NCBI GenBank assembly: GCA_037445245.1 | Contig: JBBIKU010000061.1 | Location: 1 to 13,502, forward strand | DNA: 13,502 nt | Source of the DNA: JBBIKU01 sp037445245 | GTDB taxonomy: Bacteria > Chloroflexota > Anaerolineae > Anaerolineales > Anaerolineaceae | Reading direction: 5' to 3' | In this document: positions 13,493 through 13,502 of the stretch, piece after piece | Layout of the letters: the number at the start of each line of letters is the position of its first letter | How positions within the stretch are numbered: the stretch's first letter is position 1 | Notes under the pieces: generated by a model | What the model saw: the letters and a program-made list of their open reading frames with translations, nothing else | What the model was told of the DNA's origin: nothing | Databases searched by the model: none | Made by a program: the position numbers and the translations under genes

Positions 13493-13502
13493 CCTTCTGA
13501 AG

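Overview
The window is a GC-rich bacterial chromosome segment that looks like a member of the Chloroflexota, probably class Anaerolineae. This is an inference from gene style: a C39-like peptidase with TPR repeats behind a Pro/Thr/Ser-rich lipoprotein linker, a partner-switching module next to ugd, and a YccF-type membrane protein. No rRNA, tRNA, CRISPR array, insertion sequence or phage gene is visible.

Layout. Positions 1-6538 are a run of minus-strand genes, read from high to low coordinates: folD (one-carbon metabolism), an 8-oxoguanine deaminase-type amidohydrolase, an adenine deaminase, a GntR/UTRA regulator, an aspartate-carbamoyltransferase-family enzyme, and the first 102 codons of a polytopic membrane protein cut by the window edge. 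Positions 6789-10181 are plus-strand: ugd (UDP-glucose 6-dehydrogenase), a STAS anti-sigma antagonist, an RsbW-type kinase, and the decayed remains of an RsbU/SpoIIE-type phosphatase. A GT4 glycosyltransferase (minus) converges on the pseudogene. It is divergent from a small double-YccF membrane protein (plus), which converges on a C39-like/TPR lipoprotein (minus).

How the genes fit together. The two deaminases, the UTRA regulator and the carbamoyltransferase suggest a regulated nucleobase salvage or catabolism locus. 8-oxoguanine would become urate, adenine would become hypoxanthine, and a carbamoyltransferase would act downstream. The first gene has a near-consensus promoter flanked by a palindrome and ends in an intrinsic terminator. 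A second, perfect palindrome fills the spacer of the proposed carbamoyltransferase promoter. The carbamoyltransferase keeps the carbamoyl-phosphate site but seems to lack residues that bind aspartate in classical PyrB, so its substrate is open. The STAS and kinase genes look intact, but the phosphatase has two in-frame stops, at least three frameshifts and an internal deletion that removes the N-terminal part of the catalytic domain. Ugd and the glycosyltransferase point to surface polysaccharide synthesis.

Everything here was read by eye. Family calls rest on recognised motifs, not on database searches.
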